A stretch of 30,134 nucleotides of DNA from AC-37 sp034663685. Lineage in GTDB: Bacteria; Actinomycetota; Thermoleophilia; Solirubrobacterales; Thermoleophilaceae. How positions within the stretch are numbered: the stretch's first letter is position 1; every line of letters begins with the position of its first letter. The notes beneath the pieces are model-generated. The model searched no databases, was not told where the DNA came from, and saw nothing but the letters and a program-made list of their open reading frames with translations. Of this stretch, positions 15,635-22,917 are shown piece after piece. The translations under genes and the position numbers were made by a program. The stretch lies in the NCBI GenBank assembly GCA_034663685.1, contig JAXDJC010000131.1, forward strand, positions 1 through 30,134, given 5' to 3'.

Positions 15635-16839
15635 CGCCTGCGCTCCTGCTCGAACGGGGCCAGCACGGCGCGGCGCTCGGGCAGCCGCGAGTCCGGGTCC
15701 ACCTCCAGCACGCGCAGGGCGGCGTCCGGCCCCGCTGCCTGACGGACCTGCCCGACCGCCTCGGCGATCCGGCGCCGGCGCAGCTCGGCGGGCGAGTCGG
15801 GCAGCAGCCGCTCCTGGTCGTACGCCGGCGGCCCGAACGCCTCCACCTCCAGGCCGATCGACTCGGCGGGGGCCGGCAGCTCGGGCAGCTTGACCCCCAG
15901 CGCGAGGCGGATCCGCTGCGGGTCGGCACTCGCCTTTCTCAGCGTGACCCGGACCCGCCAGGTGCCGCCCTCCACGAACCGCGCGGTGAGCGCGAGGGCG
16001 CGCACGGTGCGGCCACGGCGCTCGCCGCGCGCGAGCACGCGGGCCACCAGCAGCTCCAGCGCGCGCTCGAGCTGCGGCCCGAGCGCCGCCTCCGGCAGGT
16101 CGAGCCGCTCGGTGACCGGCTCGAGCGGCCGGCGCGGCTCGAGCGGCGTGTCGCGGCCCTGGGCGAGGTCGAGCGCCAGCAGGCCGGGGTGGCCGAAGCG
16201 CTCGGCGAAAGCGGGAGTGGGCAGCGCGGCCAGCTCGCCGAGCGTGCGGATCCCGAGCCGCTCGAGCGTGTCGGGCAGGGCCGCGAGCTCGGGCCGCGAG
16301 CGCAGCAGCGCCACCGGCAGCGGCGCCAGGAATCCCCGGACGGCGCCGGGCGAGACGACGACCGGGCCGCCGCGCCGCCGCGGCCGCGCCCGCAGCGCCG
16401 CCGCGTGCGACGCGAAGCGGCTGGGCGCGCACCCAAGCCGCACGGCGCCGCCGAGCGCCCTCCGCGCGGCGGCGAGCACGTCCTCCACCCGCCCGCCGTG
16501 GATCCGGCGCAGGCCGACGGCTTCGAAGTGGGCAAGGCCCGGCACGTACGACTCGGAAGCCGCCCCGATCGACTCGAGCCGGTCGAGCACCCTCCCCCAC
16601 GCCGCCCGCTCGCGCTCGGGATCCGGCGGCACGAGCCGGAGCTCGGGACAGCGCGCCAGCGCCTCCCCCAGCCGCATCCCGGCCGCCACCCCGAACGCCT
16701 CGGCGGCCGCCGACACCTGGCCCACCACCTGCCGGCCGCCCGGCTCGGGCGCGAGCGCCACCGGCCCGGCCAGCATCTCGTCCCGCTCGGGGAGCGCCGC
16801 CACCAGCGCAAACCTCGGGTACAGGACGCATACGATCAT
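15631..16839 (-). CDS. imuB: ImuB-type inactive Y-family polymerase
   Basis: 402 residues from the ATG at 16839. The protein follows the Y-family layout: palm/fingers (1-165), a helix-hairpin-helix part (LERLGIRTLGELAALP) and a little-finger domain (about 240-340). The catalytic acids are gone. The first motif, normally D-x-D-x-F-F, reads VLYPRFALV, and the second, normally SIDEAFLD, reads VPGLAHFEA, so the Asp-Glu pair has become Gly-Leu (101-102). That is the hallmark of ImuB, which acts as a scaffold linking DnaE2 to the sliding clamp rather than as a polymerase. QERLLP near the C-terminus is a possible clamp-binding motif. An ATG at 16857 would add MRTCVR, the same six residues as at dnaE2, because both are encoded by the LexA box. 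No imuA' gene is beside it. Confidence 0.88.
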   Translation of the reverse strand: MIVCVLYPRFALVAALPERDEMLAGPVALAPEPGGRQVVGQVSAAAEAFGVAAGMRLGEALARCPELRLVPPDPERERAAWGRVLDRLESIGAASESYVPGLAHFEAVGLRRIHGGRVEDVLAAARRALGGAVRLGCAPSRFASHAAALRARPRRRGGPVVVSPGAVRGFLAPLPVALLRSRPELAALPDTLERLGIRTLGELAALPTPAFAERFGHPGLLALDLAQGRDTPLEPRRPLEPVTERLDLPEAALGPQLERALELLVARVLARGERRGRTVRALALTARFVEGGTWRVRVTLRKASADPQRIRLALGVKLPELPAPAESIGLEVEAFGPPAYDQERLLPDSPAELRRRRIAEAVGQVRQAAGPDAALRVLEVDPDSRLPERRAVLAPFEQERRR

Positions 16840-16840
16840 A

Positions 16841-16854
16841 CGAACGCATGTTCG
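16841..16854 (-). promoter_or_regulatory. LexA operator (SOS box) of imuB
   Basis: CGAACATGCGTTCG on the minus strand, identical base for base to the box at dnaE2 and an exact match to CGAACRNRYGTTYG. It lies one base before the imuB ATG and directly after an in-frame ATG, the same geometry as at dnaE2. No Shine-Dalgarno sequence can fit between box and start. Confidence 0.88.
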
Positions 16855-16917
16855 CATATGGCGAGGACGGGCCGCCGGCCCCTTGCAACGAGGCACCAGC
16901 GACGGGCGCGTCGGCGC

Positions 16918-16945
16918 TAAAGGGCGCGCGACCACCTACCGATAA
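16918..16945 (+). promoter_or_regulatory. Sigma-28 (FliA/WhiG)-like promoter for pilin gene
   Basis: TAAA at 16918-16921 is followed by 16 bases and ACCGATAA at 16938-16945. The FliA/WhiG consensus is TAAA, 15-16 bases, GCCGATAA, so the -35 core is exact and the -10 matches at 7 of 8 positions. Transcription would start near 16952, leaving a leader of about 60 bases before the pilin GTG at 17012. AT-rich words like these are rare in this sequence. The assignment is inferred from motif match only. Confidence 0.55.
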
Positions 16946-17011
16946 GCCCAGCAGATCGGCAGTCGCACCCAACGACAGCCGGCCTCCCGACCCGAGACCA
17001 AGGACGATCCT

Positions 17012-17470
17012 GTGCCCAAGACCCTCCTTCAGCGACTGCGCGGCAACCGCGGCTTCACGCTCATCGAGCTGCTTGTCGTGATGCTGATCATCTCGATCCT
17101 CGCCGCGATCGCCATCCCCTCTTACATGGGGCACCAGAAGAAGGGCAAGGACGCGGAGGCCGAGTCGAACGCTCGCAACCTCACCTCGCGCATCGAGCTC
17201 TGCTTCGCGACCCAGGAGAACTACCTCGACTGCGACAGCAACGAGGAGATCGGCTCCGACACCGGCCTTCCCTACGGCACCGGCCCCGGCGAGGTCAGCA
17301 TCATCTCCGCCACCGCCAAGAGCTACAAGGTGACCGCGGTGTCGAAGGCGACGAGCGACGGCTCCAACCACACCTTCTCGATCGAGCACAACGTGAACGG
17401 CACGACGGACCGCACGTGCACCGCCGGCTCGACGAACAAGAACGGCGCCTGCCGCGCAGGCGTCTGGTAG
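17012..17470 (+). CDS. Type IV pilin (major-pilin type)
   Basis: 152 residues from a GTG with ribosome site AAGGA at 17000-17004. The class III signal is textbook: a short basic leader ending RG^FTLIELLVVM, with prepilin peptidase cleavage after Gly14, Phe at +1 and Glu at +5, followed by the hydrophobic assembly helix to about residue 36. The mature protein has about 138 residues. The globular domain has two cysteine pairs (CFATQENYLDC and CTAGSTNKNGAC), the last pair forming a likely C-terminal disulfide loop before the ending AGVW. The pilin fragment at the right edge ends in the same way, so the two may be paralogues. It stands apart from the pilus cluster, between imuB and the aminopeptidase, and converges with the latter. 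Confidence 0.92.
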   Translation: MPKTLLQRLRGNRGFTLIELLVVMLIISILAAIAIPSYMGHQKKGKDAEAESNARNLTSRIELCFATQENYLDCDSNEEIGSDTGLPYGTGPGEVSIISATAKSYKVTAVSKATSDGSNHTFSIEHNVNGTTDRTCTAGSTNKNGACRAGVW

Positions 17471-17488
17471 CCCGCCGGGCCACCGCCG

Positions 17489-18544
17489 CTACTCGACCGT
17501 AGTCAGCTCCTTCGGGAAGCCGCTGAGGATCTCCGGGCCGTCGTCGCGCACCACGACCAGGTCCTCGATCCGCACCCCGAACGCGTCCGGCACGTACACG
17601 CCGGGCTCGACCGTCACCACGTTCCCCGCGGTGAGCGTGTCCTTCGAGAGCCGCGACAGCGTGGGCTCCTCGTGCACCACGATGCCGACCCCATGGCCGA
17701 GGCCGTGGCCGAAGCGCTCCCCGTGCCCCGCCGCGGCGATGCGCTCGCGAGCGAACGCGTCCACGTCGGCCCCCGCCGCCCCGGGCCGGACCTCGCCGAG
17801 CGTGGCCACCTGGGTGTCGAGCACGAGCCGGTAGACCTCCCCGGCCTCGTCCGAGAGATTGCCGGTGGCGAACGTGCGCGTGCAGTCCGAGCAATAGCCG
17901 CCGAGCAGGCAGCCGAGGTCGACCACCACCAGCGTGTCGCGCTCGATGGGGTCGGGGCCCGGCTGCGCGTGCGGCAGCGCGCCGTTGGCGCCGCCTGCCA
18001 CGATCGAGGGGAACGACGGCTCCGCCCCGCGGCGGCGCATGTCGGTCTCGAGCTCGAACGCCACCTCGCGCTCGGTCCGCCCCACCAGCCCGCGTTCCAC
18101 CACGCCGGCGAAGATCTCGTCGGCCAGCTGGGCCGCCGTGCGGATCAGGTCCAGCTCCTCGGGCTCCTTGACCGCGCGCAGGCCCTCCACGAGGCGCCCG
18201 GCCGGCACCAGCTCGACCCCGCCGGCCACGAGCCCCCTGAGGCGCTCGAAGCGCCGCACGCTCAGGCTGTGGTCCTCGAAGCCCACACGGCCCGACAGCC
18301 GCGCCGCCGCGTCCTCGAGCAGGTCCTGCTTGCCGCGCTCGAGGTCGAAGCCCTCGACCTGGCGCTCGGCCTGCACCACGTAGCGGAAGTCGGTGAAGAA
18401 CACGCGCAGCTGCGGGCCGACCGCGCACACGCCGTTCGTGCCCGTGAAGCCCGTGAGGTAGCGCACGTTGTCGAGGTCCGTGACCAGCAGCGCGTCGAGC
18501 TCCTTCTCGGCCAGCAGCGCCTCGAGGCGGTCCGCGCGGCTCAC
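17489..18544 (-). CDS. Xaa-Pro aminopeptidase-type M24 metallopeptidase
   Basis: 351 residues. It has the two-domain layout of M24B peptidases: an N-terminal creatinase-like domain (1-120, with DNVRYLTGFTGTNG) and a C-terminal pita-bread catalytic domain. The five metal ligands are all readable: Asp in VVVDLGC, Asp in YCSDCTRTF, His in GHGLGHGVG, Glu in VEPGVY and Glu in RIEDLVVV. It would remove N-terminal residues preceding proline, or cleave Xaa-Pro dipeptides, in the cytoplasm. The GTG start overlaps the aroQ stop (GTGA). An aroQ-pepP-like-efp order is common in Gram-positive bacteria; here efp does not follow, since the opposite-strand pilin gene comes next. Confidence 0.9.
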   Translation of the reverse strand: MSRADRLEALLAEKELDALLVTDLDNVRYLTGFTGTNGVCAVGPQLRVFFTDFRYVVQAERQVEGFDLERGKQDLLEDAAARLSGRVGFEDHSLSVRRFERLRGLVAGGVELVPAGRLVEGLRAVKEPEELDLIRTAAQLADEIFAGVVERGLVGRTEREVAFELETDMRRRGAEPSFPSIVAGGANGALPHAQPGPDPIERDTLVVVDLGCLLGGYCSDCTRTFATGNLSDEAGEVYRLVLDTQVATLGEVRPGAAGADVDAFARERIAAAGHGERFGHGLGHGVGIVVHEEPTLSRLSKDTLTAGNVVTVEPGVYVPDAFGVRIEDLVVVRDDGPEILSGFPKELTTVE

Positions 18545-18987
18545 GTGCCGACCCCCAGCTCGGCCCGCAGGATCTCGAGCGCCTCGCGGTAGCCGTCGAC
18601 CCCCCTGCCCTGCACGCGGCCCACGCAGAGGTCGCGGATCACCGAGACCCGGCGCCAGTCCTCGCGTGAGTCGACCTCCGAGATGTGGATCTCCACCGCC
18701 GGCAGCCCGCAGACCTCGAGCGCGTCGCGGATCGCGTAGGAGTAGTGGGTCCACGCACCAGGGTTCAGCACCACTCCGTCCGCGGTCTCCCGCGCCTCGT
18801 GGAGGAGCTCGCAGAACTCGCCCTCGTGGTTGGTCTGGGAGAACGTGGGCTCGAGGCCGAGTCCGGTGGCGAAATGCTTCACGCGCACCTCGAGCTCGGT
18901 GAGCGTCTGGCTGCCGTAGAGCGCCGGGTCGCGGCGGCCGAGCTGGTCGAGGTTCACCCCGTGCATCACCGCCACGCGATTCCTCAT
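18541..18987 (-). CDS. aroQ: Type II 3-dehydroquinate dehydratase
   Basis: 148 residues, the standard size. It dehydrates 3-dehydroquinate to 3-dehydroshikimate, step three of the shikimate pathway. Active-site residues fall at the same numbers as in the Mycobacterium tuberculosis enzyme: Arg19 and Tyr24 on the flexible lid (GRRDPALYG), Asn75 and His81 in LNPGAWTHYS, and His101 in VEIHIS. The N-terminal HGVNLDQLG departs from the usual GPNLNLLG (His for Gly, Gln for Leu), a mild oddity. The protein normally forms a dodecamer. Its ATG overlaps the aroKB stop and its stop overlaps the next start, so the operon is translationally coupled at both ends. Confidence 0.95.
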   Translation of the reverse strand: MRNRVAVMHGVNLDQLGRRDPALYGSQTLTELEVRVKHFATGLGLEPTFSQTNHEGEFCELLHEARETADGVVLNPGAWTHYSYAIRDALEVCGLPAVEIHISEVDSREDWRRVSVIRDLCVGRVQGRGVDGYREALEILRAELGVGT

Positions 18988-20552
18988 CCGGCGCAGACCT
19001 CCTCGACGGCGGCGCGCAGCTCCTCATCCGGCACGTCGTGCCCGGGCGTGACCTGGCCCGGCGCCTCCACAAGCACGAACGGCACGCGCCCGCCGCGGCG
19101 CTTCTTGTCGCGGCCCACCAGCTCCAGCACGGCGCCGGCGTCGACACCCGGGGCCGCGAGCGGGAGCCCGTGGTCGCGCAGCAGCGCGGAAACCTCGCGC
19201 CGCAGCGGCTCACGGCCGGAGAGCCGCAGCGCGCACAGCAGCCCGATCGCCACCGCCTCGCCATGGCGGAAGCGCGAGTAGCCCGTGGCCGCCTCGATCG
19301 CGTGGCCGACGGTGTGGCCCAGGTTGAGCACCTGCCGGCGGCCCTCGTCGCGCTCGTCCTCGGCCACCACCGCGAGCTTGGTGCGCAGGCACCCGAGGAT
19401 CGTGCCCGCGTCGGGCTCCTGCCCCGAGCGCACCCGCGCCCACAGCTCTCCGCCGGCGATCAGCGCCGTCTTGACCACCTCGGCGTAGCCCGCCGCGCGC
19501 TCCTCCGGCGGCAGCGTGTCGAGCGTGGCGGGGTCCACCAGCACCGCGGACGGCTGGCGGTAGGCGCCCACGTAGTTCTTGCCCTCGGGGAGGTCCACGC
19601 CCGTCTTGCCGCCGTAGGCCGAATCCACCTGGGCGACCAGCGTGGTGGGGACCTGCACGTGGCGGATGCCGCGCTGGTAGACCGCGGCGCAGAAGCCGCC
19701 GAGGTCGCCCACCACGCCGCCGCCCACCGCGGCCACCATGTCGTCGCCGGCGATCCCCTCAGCCGCCATCCGGCGCAGCACCTCCTCCGCGCGCGCGAGC
19801 GTCTTCTCGGACTCTCCGGCGGGGATGGCCGCGTACGCGTCTGCCTCGATGCGGTGCAGCCCGGCCACGTTCTCGTCGGTGACGGCGAAGCGGCGCCCGT
19901 CGAGCGGGTGGAAGAACCCCGACGCGGCGAGCCCGCGGCCCAGGAACACCGGGTAGTCGCCGGACGCGGCCGAGGCCCACACGAGCCGCGTGCCGGCCGG
20001 CGCCTCGCGCAGCGCCAGCAGCGCGGGCAGCGCGCGAACCGCCACGCCGCGGTCCGCGGCGAGCACGATCGCGTCGGCCGCCGCCTCGTAGCGCGCGCGG
20101 CGCTCGGCGAACAGCGCGTCGAAGCGGGCCCGGTCGCGGGCGAGCGGCCGCCCCTTCCCGGATGCCCGCCGCCAGGCGTCGCCGGGGCTCACCTCGATGT
20201 GCACGACCACGTGGCCGGCCAGCGCCTCGGTCACCCGGTCGGAGCCGAGCGCGCCGCCGCCGAGCGCCACCACGCCGCCGTCCGCGCGCGCGAGCAGCTC
20301 CAGGATCAGCTGCTCCTCGCGGCGGCGGAACTCGGCCTCGCCCTCGCGGTCGAAGAAGGTCTCGATCGGCTCGCCCAGCGCCTGCTCGAGCTCGCGATCG
20401 GAGTCGAGCGCCGCCACGCCCAGCTCGGCGGCTGCCGAGCGCGCCGCACTCGACTTGCCCGCGCCCATGAAGCCCACGAACACGATGGCCCGGCCCCGGC
20501 CGGAGCCGTCCCCCGCGCCCGCTGCCGAGCCTGCGGCCGCTACCGCCTCCAC
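18984..20552 (-). CDS. aroKB: Bifunctional shikimate kinase / 3-dehydroquinate synthase fusion
   Basis: 522 residues, two enzymes in one chain. Residues about 20-180 are shikimate kinase with P-loop GFMGAGKSS (27-35), the shikimate-binding Asp in LDSDRELE, GGGA loop and lid RPLARDR. Residues about 190-522 are 3-dehydroquinate synthase with the NAD-binding GGGVVGDLGGF, Lys/Asp active-site segments (VDSAYGGKTGVD), and metal ligands in YAEVVK, NLGHTVGHAIE and RFRHGEAVAIG. They catalyse steps five and two of the shikimate pathway, so they are not consecutive and channelling is not obvious. The order kinase-synthase is as in the known Thermotoga fusion. No frameshift or stop lies at the joint. The first 20 residues are low-complexity Ala/Gly, and the ATG overlaps the aroC end by 13 bp. 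Confidence 0.94.
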   Translation of the reverse strand: MEAVAAAGSAAGAGDGSGRGRAIVFVGFMGAGKSSAARSAAAELGVAALDSDRELEQALGEPIETFFDREGEAEFRRREEQLILELLARADGGVVALGGGALGSDRVTEALAGHVVVHIEVSPGDAWRRASGKGRPLARDRARFDALFAERRARYEAAADAIVLAADRGVAVRALPALLALREAPAGTRLVWASAASGDYPVFLGRGLAASGFFHPLDGRRFAVTDENVAGLHRIEADAYAAIPAGESEKTLARAEEVLRRMAAEGIAGDDMVAAVGGGVVGDLGGFCAAVYQRGIRHVQVPTTLVAQVDSAYGGKTGVDLPEGKNYVGAYRQPSAVLVDPATLDTLPPEERAAGYAEVVKTALIAGGELWARVRSGQEPDAGTILGCLRTKLAVVAEDERDEGRRQVLNLGHTVGHAIEAATGYSRFRHGEAVAIGLLCALRLSGREPLRREVSALLRDHGLPLAAPGVDAGAVLELVGRDKKRRGGRVPFVLVEAPGQVTPGHDVPDEELRAAVEEVCAG

Positions 20553-21718
20553 CCGATGCGCTCCCGGTAAGCGGCCTCGGCTCCGACCACGTCATCGATG
20601 TGATCGCCTCCGAACTTCTCCCGGTACGCGCGCGCGAGCACGAAGGCCACCATCGCCTCCCCCACCACCCCGGCCGCCGGCACGGTGCAGGAGTCGGTGC
20701 GCTCGCGCAGCGCCGCCGCCGGGGCCTTGGTGGCCAGGTCCACGGAGCGCAGCGGCTTGGTGAGGGTCGGGAGCGGCTTCATCGCCCCGCGAACTATCAG
20801 GGGATCGCCGGTCGTCATCCCGCCCTCGAGACCGCCGGCGCGGTTGGTCTCGCGGTAGAAGCCCTGCTCCTCGGACCAGAAGATCTCGTCGTGCGCCTGC
20901 GACCCGGGGCGGGTGGCCACGTCGAACGCGTCGCCGATGCCGCAGCCCTTCATCGCCTGGATCGACATGATCGCGTGCGCGATCAGCCCGTCCATCCGCG
21001 TCTCCCACGACACGTGCGAGCCGAGCCCCGGCACGAGCCCGTATGCGCGCACCTCGAACACGCCGCCGAGCGACTCGTTGGCCTTGCGTGCCACGTTGAT
21101 CTCCTCGACCATGGCGTCGCTCGCGTCGGGGTCGAGGCAGCGCACGGGCGACTCGTCCACGCTCGCGAAGTCGGCCGGCTCGAGCTCGTCCGGCGCCGGC
21201 GCCGTGACGGATCCGATCCCGATCACGTGGCTGTACACCTCCACCCCGAGCCGGCGGAGGAACGCCTTGGCGAGGGCGCCCGCCGCCACGCGCGCCGCGG
21301 TCTCGCGCGCGCTCGCGCGCTCGAGCACGTTGCGCACGTCCGTGAAGCCGTACTTCTGCACGCCCGCGAGGTCGGCGTGGCCCGGGCGCGGGAGGTGCAC
21401 CTCCTCGACGTCCGCGTCGACCGGCCACGGGTTCATCCGCTCCTCCCAGTTCGCGTAGTCGCGGTTGGCCACGCGAATGGCGACCGGGCTGCCGAGCGTG
21501 CGGCCGTGGCGCAGGCCGGACGTGACCTCGGCGCGGTCGGTCTCGATCTTCATGCGGCCACCGCGGCCGTGTCCGAGCTGGCGCCGGGCCAGGTCGCGGT
21601 CGAGGTCCTCGGGAGCCAGCTCGAGCCCCGCCGGGAGCCCTTCCACGATCGTCACGAGCCCCGGCCCGTGCGATTCCCCGGCTGTCGTGAAGCGGAGCGC
21701 GACCACGACGAGAACCAT
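20540..21718 (-). CDS. aroC: Chorismate synthase
   Basis: 392 residues. It makes chorismate from EPSP using reduced FMN, the last shikimate step. Family signatures are clear: TAGESHGPGL near the N-terminus, GHGRGGRMKIETD, the conserved GRASARETAARVAAGA-like region (here ERASARETAARVAAGA), GCGIGDAF and the late RTDSC. Length is normal. The ATG at 21718 adds a short VLVVV extension before the conserved start; a GTG at 21706 would remove it. Neither has a Shine-Dalgarno sequence, so a leaderless message is possible. It is the first gene of the minus-strand unit aroC-aroKB-aroQ-aminopeptidase and is divergent, by 12 bp, from the small membrane protein gene. Confidence 0.95.
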   Translation of the reverse strand: MVLVVVALRFTTAGESHGPGLVTIVEGLPAGLELAPEDLDRDLARRQLGHGRGGRMKIETDRAEVTSGLRHGRTLGSPVAIRVANRDYANWEERMNPWPVDADVEEVHLPRPGHADLAGVQKYGFTDVRNVLERASARETAARVAAGALAKAFLRRLGVEVYSHVIGIGSVTAPAPDELEPADFASVDESPVRCLDPDASDAMVEEINVARKANESLGGVFEVRAYGLVPGLGSHVSWETRMDGLIAHAIMSIQAMKGCGIGDAFDVATRPGSQAHDEIFWSEEQGFYRETNRAGGLEGGMTTGDPLIVRGAMKPLPTLTKPLRSVDLATKAPAAALRERTDSCTVPAAGVVGEAMVAFVLARAYREKFGGDHIDDVVGAEAAYRERIGWRR

Positions 21719-21732
21719 ACCCAGGGAGGTAT
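21717..21732. promoter_or_regulatory. Palindrome between divergent aroC and membrane-protein starts
   Basis: ATACC (21717-21721) and GGTAT (21728-21732) form an inverted repeat with 6 bases between, covering both start codons. The centre contains the plus-strand GGGAGG ribosome site. It may be no more than the consequence of two close starts, or an operator for both genes. Confidence 0.35.
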
Positions 21733-21985
21733 GCTCCAGCGCGTCGTGGCCGGATTCATCCTCTTCGCACTAGCCGGGCTCGTGTTCGGCTACGCCGCGC
21801 CCAGGGCCTGGGTGATCGTCCCGATCTTCCTGCCGATCGTCATCGGCGTCTACACGGGCCTCTCGGACGTGTTCGACGGGACCCTGGTCGTGCTGATCCT
21901 GGTCGGCATCGTCGTCACGATCGTTGGGATCGTGGCCGGCCGCATCCTGCTCCACACACTCGAGGGCGGTAGGCGAACCGCCTAG
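21731..21985 (+). CDS. Small membrane protein, three predicted helices
   Basis: 84 residues. Hydrophobic segments at about 5-22 (VAGFILFALAGLVFGYAA), 26-44 (WVIVPIFLPIVIGVYTGL) and 52-75 (GTLVVLILVGIVVTIVGIVAGR) predict three membrane helices; the C-terminus is basic. I do not recognise the family. A GGGAGG ribosome site directly abuts the ATG, closer than ideal; a GTG at 21746 is the alternative start. It is divergent from aroC and ends 20 bp before the convergent PilP-position gene. Confidence 0.65.
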   Translation: MLQRVVAGFILFALAGLVFGYAAPRAWVIVPIFLPIVIGVYTGLSDVFDGTLVVLILVGIVVTIVGIVAGRILLHTLEGGRRTA

Positions 21986-22005
21986 CCCGGTGGGTGCCGC
22001 CGCGG

Positions 22006-22917
22006 CTAGCGGTGCAGGCCCAGCGGGGTGATCGTCAGGAGGTTGTCCTGACGCTTGCTCTGGTTGCTCTTCGCGACCGGAGCGCTGGTGTCGGGCTTGG
22101 CGTCGCCGACGGCGTCCGCCGCGGTCAGGTGCTTGATGTGGATCGTGTCCAGCTTCAGCTGGTACTCGAGGTTGCCGTCGGCCCCCGCGAGCGTCTCCTC
22201 GTCGTGGCTGTCGTCCACCTTGAGGTAGATGAAGCGGCAGTCGGCGGCGCTCGGGGCGCAGGCGCCCTCGCCGTCGGCCTTGAACGACGGGTTGACGATG
22301 AAGAACACGGCGGTCGTGGCGTTGTCCTTCATGCCCATGAACGACACGATCGGGTTCTGGTCATCCGGCAGCAGGTCGAGCTGCTGGACGCCCTTGAAGG
22401 GCTTGAAGGCGCTGCGCGGGCCGAATCGCACGTCCACCGTGTAGGTGAAGTAGCGCGTGCCGCCGCCGGAGCCGGTGCCGGTCCCCGTGCCGCCGCCGGT
22501 GCCGCCGGTGCCGCCGGTCGAGCCCGAGCCGCCCGTGGAGCCGGTGCCGCCGGTCGAGCCGGTGCTCCCGCTGCCGCTGCTGCCCGTGCTGCCCGCCGTG
22601 CCGTTGCCGGTCGAAGCGGTCTGCGTGTTGCCGGCCGCGCCGGGCACACCGGAGGAGGTGTGGTCGGCCAGCGAGTTGAACGGGTCCTTGATGTTGAAGG
22701 TGTCGAGGTTGGAGCTGTCCACGATCGCCTCGTCCGGGGTCACCGTGGGCAGCGCGACGGGGGTCGCGCCCTGCGGCTGGTTGTTGGCCGGCGGAGCCGC
22801 GGCCGGCTTGACGAGCACCACCGGCACCGCGATCGTCGCGGCGACGAGCGCCACGGCCACCGGCCACAGGCGCTTCTCGCGGAGGTCATGCCAGATGTCG
22901 AGCAGGAACGTGGTCAT
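22006..22917 (-). CDS. Pilus-assembly protein in the PilP position
   Basis: 303 residues. A short cytoplasmic start, one membrane helix (about 17-36), then a region with NIKDPFNSL, a low-complexity linker made of Gly, Ser and Thr (about 103-150), and a C-terminal beta-rich domain with two cysteines (EGACAPSAADCRF). The gene follows pilM, pilN and pilO in the usual pilMNOP order and overlaps pilO by 4 bp. In Gram-negative bacteria PilP is a lipoprotein that reaches the outer-membrane secretin; here there is no lipobox and no outer membrane is expected, so this is a positional equivalent rather than a proven homologue. DPF in NIKDPFNSL recalls the DPF motif of PilP/GspC-type proteins. Confidence 0.75.
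   Translation of the reverse strand: MTTFLLDIWHDLREKRLWPVAVALVAATIAVPVVLVKPAAAPPANNQPQGATPVALPTVTPDEAIVDSSNLDTFNIKDPFNSLADHTSSGVPGAAGNTQTASTGNGTAGSTGSSGSGSTGSTGGTGSTGGSGSTGGTGGTGGGTGTGTGSGGGTRYFTYTVDVRFGPRSAFKPFKGVQQLDLLPDDQNPIVSFMGMKDNATTAVFFIVNPSFKADGEGACAPSAADCRFIYLKVDDSHDEETLAGADGNLEYQLKLDTIHIKHLTAADAVGDAKPDTSAPVAKSNQSKRQDNLLTITPLGLHR

Noticed and set aside
17740..17765. CGAAC half-site resembling another LexA box
   Set aside because: The second half (GTTYG) is missing and the site is within the aminopeptidase gene.
22457..22610. Short repeated units resembling a CRISPR or satellite array
   Set aside because: They are Gly/Ser/Thr codon repeats in the linker of the PilP-position protein, with no constant repeat-spacer structure.
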